Assembly: GCA_017503075.1 (NCBI GenBank)
Contig: JAFVTU010000012.1
Coordinates: 62,001-126,000, forward strand
DNA length: 64,000 nt
Direction of reading: 5' to 3'
Source: Paludibacteraceae bacterium
GTDB lineage: Bacteria > Bacteroidota > Bacteroidia > Bacteroidales > Paludibacteraceae
Within the stretch, counting starts at the first letter, position 1, and every line of letters starts with the position of its first letter. Below, piece after piece: positions 16,750 to 24,733 of this stretch. A model generated the notes under the pieces. The model was not told where the DNA came from, did not search any database, and saw nothing but the letters and a program-made list of their open reading frames with translations. The position numbers were made by a program, and so were the translations under genes.

Positions 16750-17856
16750 ATGATAACAATAGAACAACTAAAAGAAATTCAACAACGCGCCGATAAGCTC
16801 AGACAATACTTGGCTATCGACGAAAAACGCGTGCAACTCGAAGAGGAAGAACTGCGCACTCAAGACCCTGGCTTTTGGGAAGATGCCAAAGCGGCAGAGG
16901 CGCAAATGCGCAAAGTGAAAGGCATCAAAGCATGGATTGAGGGCTATGAAGGTGTACGCTCCGCTACCGAAGAACTGCAACTCGCTTTCGACTACTGCAA
17001 AGAAGAACTTGTCACCGAAGAAGAAGTAGATGCCGCATATGCACATGCCATCCATGAAGTGGAAGCCCTCGAAATGAAGAACATGCTTTCTCACGAAGAG
17101 GACCAAATGCCTGCTGTACTGAAAATCGTTTCAGGTGCAGGTGGCACCGAAGCACAAGACTGGGCTGAGCAACTCATGCGCCTATACCAACGCTACTGCG
17201 AGAAGCACGACTATAAAGTGACTATCGCCAACCTGCAAGAAGGCGATGAGGCTGGTATTAAGACAGTTACCTTCAATATCGAAGGCGATATGGCATATGG
17301 CTATTTGAAGTCAGAGAATGGTGTGCACCGTCTCGTGCGCGTTAGTCCGTACAATGCACAGGGTAAGCGTATGACTTCATTTGCGTCGGTATTTGTAGTG
17401 CCATTGATTGATGATACCATAGATATTCAAGTAGATCCATCGGCAATATCATGGGATACTTTCCGTTCATCGGGTGCAGGTGGACAGAACGTCAACAAAG
17501 TGGAATCGGGTGTGCGCTTGCACTATAAGTTCATCAACCCACTCACCAACCAACCCGATGAGATTGTGATTGAGAACACCGAGACACGCGACCAGCCAAA
17601 GAACCGCGAGAATGCCCTTCGCCACTTGCGTAGCCAACTCTACGAACTCGAACTCGAGAAACGCCGTCAAGCTGCAGCGAAAGTAGAAGCAGGCAAGAAG
17701 AAAATCGAATGGGGAAGCCAAATCCGCAGTTACGTCTTTGATGACCGCCGCGTGAAAGACCACCGAACCAACTACCAAACAAGCAACGTGAACGCCGTAA
17801 TGGATGGCGATATAGATGAGTTCATCAAGGCATATTTGATGGAATTCCCAGATTAA
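16750..17856 (+). CDS. prfB: Peptide chain release factor 2
   Basis: RF2 recognises UAA and UGA stop codons and triggers peptide release. Length is 368 residues with an N-terminal helical domain. The codon-recognition region reads VSPYNAQGKRMTSF (SPY at 199-201 where E. coli has SPF). The GGQ motif is in SSGAGGQNVNK (244-246). The C-terminus has RDQPKNRENALRHLRSQLYE. The usual autoregulatory +1 frameshift (in-frame UGA after CUU near codon 25) is absent: codons 19-24 (QYLAID) read straight through. The frame is uninterrupted from the ATG at 16750. Confidence 0.96.
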   Translation: MITIEQLKEIQQRADKLRQYLAIDEKRVQLEEEELRTQDPGFWEDAKAAEAQMRKVKGIKAWIEGYEGVRSATEELQLAFDYCKEELVTEEEVDAAYAHAIHEVEALEMKNMLSHEEDQMPAVLKIVSGAGGTEAQDWAEQLMRLYQRYCEKHDYKVTIANLQEGDEAGIKTVTFNIEGDMAYGYLKSENGVHRLVRVSPYNAQGKRMTSFASVFVVPLIDDTIDIQVDPSAISWDTFRSSGAGGQNVNKVESGVRLHYKFINPLTNQPDEIVIENTETRDQPKNRENALRHLRSQLYELELEKRRQAAAKVEAGKKKIEWGSQIRSYVFDDRRVKDHRTNYQTSNVNAVMDGDIDEFIKAYLMEFPD

Positions 17857-17886
17857 ATATTGTAACACACATAAAAACAAAATGGT

Positions 17887-19035
17887 ATGAAAAAAATAAA
17901 GTTTATATTTATACGAGGAATAATGGCACTAGTAGCCATGATTGTAATGGTCGGTTGTGGCAAGAATACTGGTCGCACACTGACATCCGCAACAGGATCT
18001 ATTTATGAATGTCTTGTAGTGATGAATGAAAATCCTCTGACACAAGAGCAACTCAATGAAGTAGCTAAATTGTCATTGGTTAATGAGGCTTCTGGATATA
18101 CAGAACCCGTCACCACCACCTACGACTTAGTAGAAGCAGTAATGGCTGCTGATATGCCTTGTATGCCACAAGTAGAACCATATTTCCGATTGACTCATGT
18201 ACCAACTGCGCAATTCGATGATATGTTTAAGCCTACTCGTAACATCCTCTTTGTGGACATAAACCCACAAAAATACACACAGCTAAAAGCCAAAGTGTCT
18301 AACGACTATTGGTCCACTCCACAGGCTATTTGCCGCATTCAATCGCCCTCAGAAGAGGAATTTGTAGCATACTGGTTGGAGCATGGTACAGAAATCCGCG
18401 AATGGTTTGTCAATCAGGAAATCAAACGACAAATGAAATTCTATCGTGCTAGCACCAACAAAGAGGCACGCACTATATTGCAAAAGCAAGGATATGATAT
18501 GCTGATTCCTGAAGATTATATTGTGATTATGGACACTACTTTAGGAGGTGCCACTACCTATAGTTTGCGCAACCCTATCACGGTAGCGCCAGAGGTACGA
18601 CTCCTATGGTGCTGCAACAACAAGGGCAGCATGCGTCGCGACATTGTGGTCTATAGTTATCCATATACGGATGAAAATACTTTTACATTAGATTATCTGA
18701 ATGCTAAGCGTGATGCCGTGCTAAGTCGTGTAGTAACTGCTAGTGTTGACGGCTCATACATGGGAACCGAATATAAGGTATTTCCTCCTCAAATGCGTGC
18801 TATCACTGTGCAAGAGGACGAATATGCTACTGAGGTACGCGGTTTGTGGAAGATACTTGATGGAGAAGCTATGGGCGGTCCATATGTAAGCCACACACGC
18901 TTGGATCAAGTGAATGGACGCGTAGTGACAGCTGAAACATTCCTCTATGCTGCTGGACAAAAGAAGCGCAGTGCTTTGCGCCAAGCAGAAGCTATTCTCT
19001 ATACTCTGCAACTGCCACAAGACACTATTAAATAG
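17887..19035 (+). CDS. DUF4837 family lipoprotein
   Basis: A 382-residue protein with an N-terminal membrane signal and lipobox (VMVGC, Cys about 24). It belongs to the DUF4837 family, which is restricted to Bacteroidota as far as I know and has no known function. Recognisable segments are GSIYECLVVMNENPL near the N-terminus, a central NPQKYTQLKAKVSNDYWSTPQAICRI, and a C-terminal GLWKILDGEAMGGPYVSHTRLD. It is probably anchored in the envelope. Its TAG stop overlaps the GTG start of the ABC-F gene (TAGTG), suggesting coupling. Confidence 0.82.
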   Translation: MKKIKFIFIRGIMALVAMIVMVGCGKNTGRTLTSATGSIYECLVVMNENPLTQEQLNEVAKLSLVNEASGYTEPVTTTYDLVEAVMAADMPCMPQVEPYFRLTHVPTAQFDDMFKPTRNILFVDINPQKYTQLKAKVSNDYWSTPQAICRIQSPSEEEFVAYWLEHGTEIREWFVNQEIKRQMKFYRASTNKEARTILQKQGYDMLIPEDYIVIMDTTLGGATTYSLRNPITVAPEVRLLWCCNNKGSMRRDIVVYSYPYTDENTFTLDYLNAKRDAVLSRVVTASVDGSYMGTEYKVFPPQMRAITVQEDEYATEVRGLWKILDGEAMGGPYVSHTRLDQVNGRVVTAETFLYAAGQKKRSALRQAEAILYTLQLPQDTIK

Positions 19036-20771
19036 TGGCTACTGTTACTCCATATCTATTGGTTGAGAATCTCACTAAATCAGTGGGATCGAAGGTGCTA
19101 TTTAGCGATATCAGTTTTGCAATCAACAAAGGGCAGCGTATTGCTCTCATTGCGCGTAATGGTATAGGTAAGAGCACCCTGCTTGATATATTGATGGGCA
19201 AAACCGATTACGATAGCGGTAAAATCACATGGCGAAACGACCTAAAAGTCAAGTATTTGCCGCAAAAGATGGTAGATAATGAGGCGATAAGGCTGTTAGC
19301 CCACAAGGCAAGTATAGATGATTTTCAAAAACTGAGCGGTGGACAACAGAAGAAACTGCTTTTGCAGCAAGTGCTGGATGACGAACCCGATATCCTGCTA
19401 CTGGATGAGCCCACCAACCATTTGGATCTGGACACTGTAGTGTGGTTAGAAGAATACCTCAATAACCGCACCACCAGAGGCGAGAAAGCATTGACCATTC
19501 TCATGGTAACGCACGATCGATACTTTCTAGACAGTGTATGTACTGATCTCTTTGAACTGGATGAGCATAGTCTGTATGCCTATCATGGCAATTACACGTA
19601 CTATATCGAAAAGCGTGCAGAACGTATTGAGGCACAGAATGCAGAAGTAGAGAAAGCGCGCAACCTCTATCGCACCGAACTAGAGTGGATGCGCCGTATG
19701 CCACAGGCACGTGCACACAAAGCACAGTACCGCATTGATAACTTCTACGAACTCGAAAAGAAAGCGAAACAACAACGCAATGAAGCGGATATACGATTGA
19801 CCGTAAAATCAGGGTATATCGGCAATAAAATCTTCGAAGCAAAGGATGTATGCAAAGCGTTTACATCGCCCTCTACAGGTGAGAAGAAAGTGATTCTTGA
19901 TCATTTCAATTATGTTTTCTCTCGCTATGAGAAGCTGGGTATTATAGGCAATAATGGTACTGGAAAAAGTACTTTTATCAAACTACTGCTTGGCGAAATA
20001 CCCGTAGATAGCGGCAGTTGGGATGTAGGAACTACCGTGCGATTTGGATATTACGCACAAACGGGATTGCAGTTTGAAGAAAGCAAAAAAGTGATTGACA
20101 TTGTCCGCGATATAGCCGAAACTGTAGATTTAGGCAATGGGCAGAAGATGACTGCTAGTCAGTTTCTGCAAATGTTTCTCTTTTCGCCCAATCAGCAATA
20201 TGACTTTGTGAGCAAACTATCAGGTGGAGAGAAGCAACGCTTACATTTATGTACCGTTCTCATGCACAGTCCAAATTTCTTGATATTGGATGAGCCGACC
20301 AATGACTTAGACATCCCCACGTTGAATGTATTAGAAGAATACCTGAAGAATTTTCAAGGATGCCTAATTGTAGTCAGCCACGATCGCTATTTCATGGACA
20401 AGGTAGTGGACCATATCTTTGTATTCCATGGTGAGGGCAATGTGCAAGATTTCCCTGGCAACTACACACAGTATAGATTGGAACAAGGAACCAAGAACAA
20501 GGAGCAAAGACCAATCGGTCAAGATACCAAAACCGAAAAGATCAAAACCGAGCAGAAGCGCCGACTGAGTTTCAAAGAAAAGCGTGAACTAGAGCAACTA
20601 GAGCAACAAATGCCCTTGTTAGAAGCAGAGAAAGCACAATTAGAAGTACTGCTATCTGGTGGTGCTACAAATCCTGATGAAATAGCCAAAGCATCCGCTC
20701 GCTATCATGAGGTACAAGAGCAATTGGATGAAGCAGAAATGCGATGGCTAGAACTTAGCGAGATTGGTTAG
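19035..20771 (+). CDS. ABC-F ATPase, Uup-like
   Basis: A cytoplasmic twin-ATPase of the ABC-F family, which acts on ribosomes rather than in transport. It has two nucleotide-binding domains: Walker A ARNGIGKST and GNNGTGKST, signatures KLSGGQQKK and KLSGGEKQR, and Walker B LLLDEPTNHLD and LILDEPTNDLD. An inter-domain linker lies between them, and a C-terminal coiled coil (about 510-575) like that of Uup. It starts at GTG 19035, overlapping the upstream stop. Residues 484-502 (EQGTKNKEQRPIGQDTKTE) look like a low-complexity insertion before the coiled coil. The gene converges on lplA with only 14 bp between stops. Confidence 0.9.
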   Translation: MATVTPYLLVENLTKSVGSKVLFSDISFAINKGQRIALIARNGIGKSTLLDILMGKTDYDSGKITWRNDLKVKYLPQKMVDNEAIRLLAHKASIDDFQKLSGGQQKKLLLQQVLDDEPDILLLDEPTNHLDLDTVVWLEEYLNNRTTRGEKALTILMVTHDRYFLDSVCTDLFELDEHSLYAYHGNYTYYIEKRAERIEAQNAEVEKARNLYRTELEWMRRMPQARAHKAQYRIDNFYELEKKAKQQRNEADIRLTVKSGYIGNKIFEAKDVCKAFTSPSTGEKKVILDHFNYVFSRYEKLGIIGNNGTGKSTFIKLLLGEIPVDSGSWDVGTTVRFGYYAQTGLQFEESKKVIDIVRDIAETVDLGNGQKMTASQFLQMFLFSPNQQYDFVSKLSGGEKQRLHLCTVLMHSPNFLILDEPTNDLDIPTLNVLEEYLKNFQGCLIVVSHDRYFMDKVVDHIFVFHGEGNVQDFPGNYTQYRLEQGTKNKEQRPIGQDTKTEKIKTEQKRRLSFKEKRELEQLEQQMPLLEAEKAQLEVLLSGGATNPDEIAKASARYHEVQEQLDEAEMRWLELSEIG

Positions 20772-20785
20772 GTTAGAGGCGAAGG

Positions 20786-21571
20786 TTAAAGGCGAGATAT
20801 AAAGGCTGGATCGAGATATTCTTGCTCTATCTTATCAATTTCGTGTATATCATTGTCTGTGGGTATGTAAGTCTGGTTACACCACAGTTCCTTTATTCGG
20901 TCTGCAAACTGCTCCACACTTTGAAATTCTAAACCTTTGATACCTTGATACCTTGATACCTCTTTCAAATTCATCACTCGTTGGCGAACCGACTCTACAC
21001 CATGCTTAGCTAGTTTCTCTTGCGAGGGCGTGATGGCTTGTTGCAGTACCTCAAAATTAACATCATAGAGCATCGTGCCATGTACGATAGTAGCATTGGG
21101 CATGGCGAAGCAGGCATTACCTGACACCTTATATTCTCCTACCATAATATCATTATGCGTTGATTTTACGGCTTCGTAACCCAACTGACACAAGGTATCA
21201 GACATTTTATCAAGATAGGATTGGAATACTTTTTCACTATGCGACGAAGGAGCGATATAGCTAATCATCACATTTCCTTCATCGGCATACACACACCCTC
21301 CCCCACTCTTGCGGCGATACATAGCAATATTATTGGCTTGGCAGTAATCTATGTTCACCTCGTTAGCCATCACTTGATGTCTGCCAAAGATGACTGTAGG
21401 GGGTACTATCCATGTAAAGAGAAGACCACTTATATCTTTGTTGGTATTCTCCGAACCTATGCCGAACCTTTGCCGAAGGGGATGAATATTCTTGGCGAAG
21501 TATTCCTCGGCAGCTAAATACCAAACCAGACGCTTATTAGCAGGCAGATGGATTAAGAGATTGTTTGTCAT
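20786..21571 (-). CDS. lplA: Lipoate--protein ligase
   Basis: This 261-residue enzyme attaches lipoate to the E2/H subunits of 2-oxoacid dehydrogenases and the glycine cleavage system. Family motifs are VIFGRHQV, the lipoyl-AMP-binding YRRKSGGGCVYAD, the catalytic-lysine segment KVSGNACF, and HGTMLYDVNF. ESVRQRVMNLKE marks the end of the catalytic domain. A 9-10 residue in-frame insertion (VSRYQGIKG) after that point is encoded by tandem AGGTATCA words at about 20928-20960. It has its own consensus promoter. glyA in this window fits a glycine/one-carbon role, but they are not linked. Confidence 0.9.
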   Translation of the reverse strand: MTNNLLIHLPANKRLVWYLAAEEYFAKNIHPLRQRFGIGSENTNKDISGLLFTWIVPPTVIFGRHQVMANEVNIDYCQANNIAMYRRKSGGGCVYADEGNVMISYIAPSSHSEKVFQSYLDKMSDTLCQLGYEAVKSTHNDIMVGEYKVSGNACFAMPNATIVHGTMLYDVNFEVLQQAITPSQEKLAKHGVESVRQRVMNLKEVSRYQGIKGLEFQSVEQFADRIKELWCNQTYIPTDNDIHEIDKIEQEYLDPAFISRL

Positions 21572-21592
21572 ATATTATATCATAAACTGCCA

Positions 21593-21624
21593 CAAAAGTA
21601 CTGAAAATCTTTGAATTACGCAAA
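21593..21624 (-). promoter_or_regulatory. Promoter of lplA
   Basis: Minus-strand TACTTTTG (complement of 21593-21600) has TTTG (complement of 21621-21624) exactly 20 bp upstream. The ATG lies about 21 bp downstream. Confidence 0.8.
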
Positions 21625-21630
21625 TATTTT

Positions 21631-21696
21631 TACAAAAATATTCCCTAAGCGCAAAATTCAAACTACAAAAATGTTCCCTGAGCGCAAAATTCAAAG
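21631..21696. repeat. 33-bp direct repeat, two adjacent copies
   Basis: Units 21631-21663 and 21664-21696 differ at only a few positions; both contain TTCCCT[AG]AGCGCAAAATTCAAA. They lie between the lplA promoter and the terminator of the Sus-like operon. Confidence 0.88.
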
Positions 21697-21701
21697 CAAA
21701 T

Positions 21702-21730
21702 AAAAAGCCCTGTGGCGAGTGCCACAGGGC
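21702..21730 (-). terminator. Terminator of the Sus-like operon
   Basis: A perfect 10-bp stem GCCCTGTGGC/GCCACAGGGC (21707-21716, 21721-21730) with a GAGT loop is followed on the minus strand by TTTTTA. It lies 42 bp past the stop of the SusE-like gene. Confidence 0.88.
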
Positions 21731-21771
21731 GAGGATGAGAAATTATTATATTCTCGAAATTAAATGCTTAA

Positions 21772-22893
21772 TTACTCAGCAACAAAAGTGAGTTTTTTGT
21801 TTTGCTCAGCAGAGCCATCCCAATCAAACTCAAATTTAACAGAACCCTTGAAGGCAGGAATTGTAATGTCACCATCACCTGTAGCCTCAATACCCTCAAT
21901 AGTTAAATCGCTACCACCAAAGCTCTTAGCCCAGTCGTGGTTGAAACGAATCTTGAATGCACCAGCAGCAAAGTCAACACCCTTAGCTTCGAATACATAG
22001 TGCTCACCATCTTTGCTTACAAATGGAATATCTGTATCAGTATCCCAGTTACCGTTAACAGTACCGATGAAAGAGTAAACGAATGTAGTAGGATCAAGAA
22101 CTTCAAGCTCACCAGTTTTCTCTACAGTATATTTGTAAGAATCTTGGGTAGTAGCAGCAGGACCAACGAACTCAAGAGTAATCTTGTACTCAGCACGCTC
22201 CAAAGCGATGTTACCACCACCAGGAACACAATCAGCACCAAGGTTGGTGTTAGCCTTAACGAGGTTTGCAATATCCAAGTTAATCTTCCATGCGTTGCTG
22301 TGCGCGAATTTGAACTCACCAGCAGTTTCGATAGTGCAAGCCCACTCCCATTTGTAGCTATCAGCTGCTTTCTCACCAGCGGTGAAGCCCCAGCCGTTCA
22401 TAGCACCACGAACGCCCCATACTACAGGAACGATGATACATTGTGCACCACCAACATCAGACAAGTTGCCATCCTCGTTGAAATCGAGAACGATGTGATA
22501 AAGACCAGTCTCTGTTACTTCTACGGTAGCATTCTCTGCAAGAGAACCCTTGTAACCAGGAACATTAACATTGTCAGTTACAATAAGTTCCTCACCATAC
22601 TCAAGAGCAGCACCATACTTGTCAGCAACAGCACCTTTCTTGTTTACGAACTCATACTTTTTACCAGCCTCGAGAACGATGTACTTCTCATACATACCTG
22701 TACGAGCAGTTTGATCTACCTCGTTGATACCTTGATCCATTGCATTTGCCTCAATGAGATCTACACCTGCCTCAGATACATAGAAACCATTTGGAAGTTG
22801 GTTCAAGTCTGGGCCATTTGTTTTGTTTTCATCACATGAAGTGAATGTTACAGCAGCAACTAAAGCCGCTACAAAAATACCAAATTTCTTCAT
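21772..22893 (-). CDS. SusE/SusF-like surface glycan-binding lipoprotein
   Basis: A 373-residue lipoprotein (signal peptide with lipobox TFTSC, Cys 20). Ig-like and carbohydrate-binding modules follow; the aromatic-rich segments VWGVRGAMNGWGFT, YKWEWACTIETAGEFKFAHSNAWKINLD and FIGTVNGNWDTDTDIPF resemble the starch-binding repeats of SusE/SusF. It is predicted to sit on the cell surface and hold glycan near the SusC/D transporter. It is the last gene of the operon, 73 bp after susD. The position and the SusE-type modules point to an alpha-glucan, but the ligand is inferred. Confidence 0.83.
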   Translation of the reverse strand: MKKFGIFVAALVAAVTFTSCDENKTNGPDLNQLPNGFYVSEAGVDLIEANAMDQGINEVDQTARTGMYEKYIVLEAGKKYEFVNKKGAVADKYGAALEYGEELIVTDNVNVPGYKGSLAENATVEVTETGLYHIVLDFNEDGNLSDVGGAQCIIVPVVWGVRGAMNGWGFTAGEKAADSYKWEWACTIETAGEFKFAHSNAWKINLDIANLVKANTNLGADCVPGGGNIALERAEYKITLEFVGPAATTQDSYKYTVEKTGELEVLDPTTFVYSFIGTVNGNWDTDTDIPFVSKDGEHYVFEAKGVDFAAGAFKIRFNHDWAKSFGGSDLTIEGIEATGDGDITIPAFKGSVKFEFDWDGSAEQNKKLTFVAE

Positions 22894-22966
22894 AATAAAT
22901 TAGAATTTTAGTTTGTTAATTAGTTAATGAATTTTGTTTATATTCAAAATTTGAATATTTTTCGGA

Positions 22967-24721
22967 TTAGTAACCTGGGTTTTGTGTCCAAATCTTCTTT
23001 CCTGTTGTAGGATCTACCACTGCTTTTTGCAATACAGTGTAAGGAATTGGGAACCAACGACGGGTCTCAGCTGTATTCTTAACATACTGAATCTTCTCGA
23101 ATTGACCAAAACGGATAAGGTCACGACGGCGTTGGTTTTCCCAAGTCAACTCACGACCACGCTCAGCCAAGATACCGTCATTGAGACCAGTACCGATTGC
23201 TGTAAATGCATCTGGATATGTTTGGTCGAAAGTAGCAATAGGATCAGCTTCATAAGCAAAAGCACGCTTCTTTATAGCATCTACAGCAGTATTTTCTATA
23301 CCAGGGGCATCGTCTTGACCACCACGCAAAAGTGCTTCTTTCTTCATCAAGATAACATCAGCATAGCGGAAGAGTACAAAGTCGTTCTCCATGTAGGTAT
23401 AAGTACCTGTTTTATCAATTTCATACTTATACATACGTGCTCCATCTACACGATTTGCAGCATCCAAAGACTCTACTTCTGGCACAATGACAATAGGTGT
23501 ACCGTCGTTATCTGCAATTGTATCGCCCTTCTCTGTACAGAGAGGACCAAGGAACCATGCAAACTGCTCGTTAGTCATAGTACCCTTTCTATCACCAGCA
23601 CCACGCACATCACGATTGTTATAAATTTCCATGAATTGAGGACGCGCAACGAAACCATTCCAGCAATCAAGCTTCATATTGAAACGAGTTTGGAACTTGT
23701 AGTGCAAAGAGAGATAGCAAATACGCAATTTGTTTTTGCAAGAATATTGATCACGCTCGTTGTTAGTAGTTCCATCCTCTACAATAGTAAAGATATTCTC
23801 TTTGCTGCCACCATTTTCGAGCAAGAAATTATTGAAATAATTGTTCTCAATAGCATATGAACCAGAATTGATTACCTTATTGAGGCAACGAACCGCATTG
23901 GTATAGAAATCCTCTGCACTGGCGATATTGATACCAACCTCCTGCAAAAGAACAGATCCCTCTTTACCATTTTGCACTGTGCATGTGCGTTTAGCAGCCA
24001 TAACATTCTCAGGAGTACATCCATAAGACTCTGCATTGAGATATAACTTAGCCAACAAAGTATAAGCAACACCTTGTGTACAACGACCCAAATACAATTG
24101 GCGATTAGCATCATTTACAACAGCCATTTTAGGCGCATTGCGCTCAAGACAAGAAACTAAGTGTGCCCAAGTAACCCATGGGTCAAGCAATTTCTCGTTA
24201 CGAGCAGAATAGTCCTCCATATAAGGAATGCGACCAAAAGAGTCAAAAAGAAGATAGTAGTAGTAAGAACGAAGAACCTCCATCTCACCTACATACATTG
24301 CATACATCTCTGGAGACATATTCTCCTCATTGGAATAGAGTGTTTGAAGCAAGTTGTTACACAAAACAGAACCAGAAACGGTACAGTTCCAAATGTTTTT
24401 GAAAGCTTCGCCATAAGCATTCCACTCGTGTGTATTGAGGTATTTCCAATAGCCACCATCGTTCCAGTCACCACCTTTACGAATAGGACAAAGACCTTCA
24501 TCCGATGTCAGCGTGTTTACTCCCCAATATCCCCAGTGATCGTGCATAAAACGAAGATCTGCATATGCTTGACCAACAAGGTTGGTTACATTTTGCTCGT
24601 TTTGGAGCATTTGATCAGTAGTTGGTTTACCAAAGTTCTCCTCTTCCAAGAAACCCTCACAAGAGGAAAATAGAGGCAATGCCATTGCGCATACAAGCGC
24701 ATATTTAAAATACTTTTTCAT
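22967..24721 (-). CDS. SusD/RagB family glycan-binding lipoprotein
   Basis: A 584-residue surface lipoprotein that forms the lid over the SusC channel and binds oligosaccharide. The lipobox is LFSSC (Cys 20). The N-terminal TPR-rich SusD region (FLEEENFGKPTTDQMLQNEQNVTNLVGQAYADLR) and the C-terminal RagB signature (ELTWENQRRRDLIRFGQFE, followed by IPYTVLQ) are clear. It starts 12 bp after the susC stop, the usual susC-susD arrangement. Length is typical. Confidence 0.94.
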   Translation of the reverse strand: MKKYFKYALVCAMALPLFSSCEGFLEEENFGKPTTDQMLQNEQNVTNLVGQAYADLRFMHDHWGYWGVNTLTSDEGLCPIRKGGDWNDGGYWKYLNTHEWNAYGEAFKNIWNCTVSGSVLCNNLLQTLYSNEENMSPEMYAMYVGEMEVLRSYYYYLLFDSFGRIPYMEDYSARNEKLLDPWVTWAHLVSCLERNAPKMAVVNDANRQLYLGRCTQGVAYTLLAKLYLNAESYGCTPENVMAAKRTCTVQNGKEGSVLLQEVGINIASAEDFYTNAVRCLNKVINSGSYAIENNYFNNFLLENGGSKENIFTIVEDGTTNNERDQYSCKNKLRICYLSLHYKFQTRFNMKLDCWNGFVARPQFMEIYNNRDVRGAGDRKGTMTNEQFAWFLGPLCTEKGDTIADNDGTPIVIVPEVESLDAANRVDGARMYKYEIDKTGTYTYMENDFVLFRYADVILMKKEALLRGGQDDAPGIENTAVDAIKKRAFAYEADPIATFDQTYPDAFTAIGTGLNDGILAERGRELTWENQRRRDLIRFGQFEKIQYVKNTAETRRWFPIPYTVLQKAVVDPTTGKKIWTQNPGY

Positions 24722-24733
24722 TATTTCTACGAA

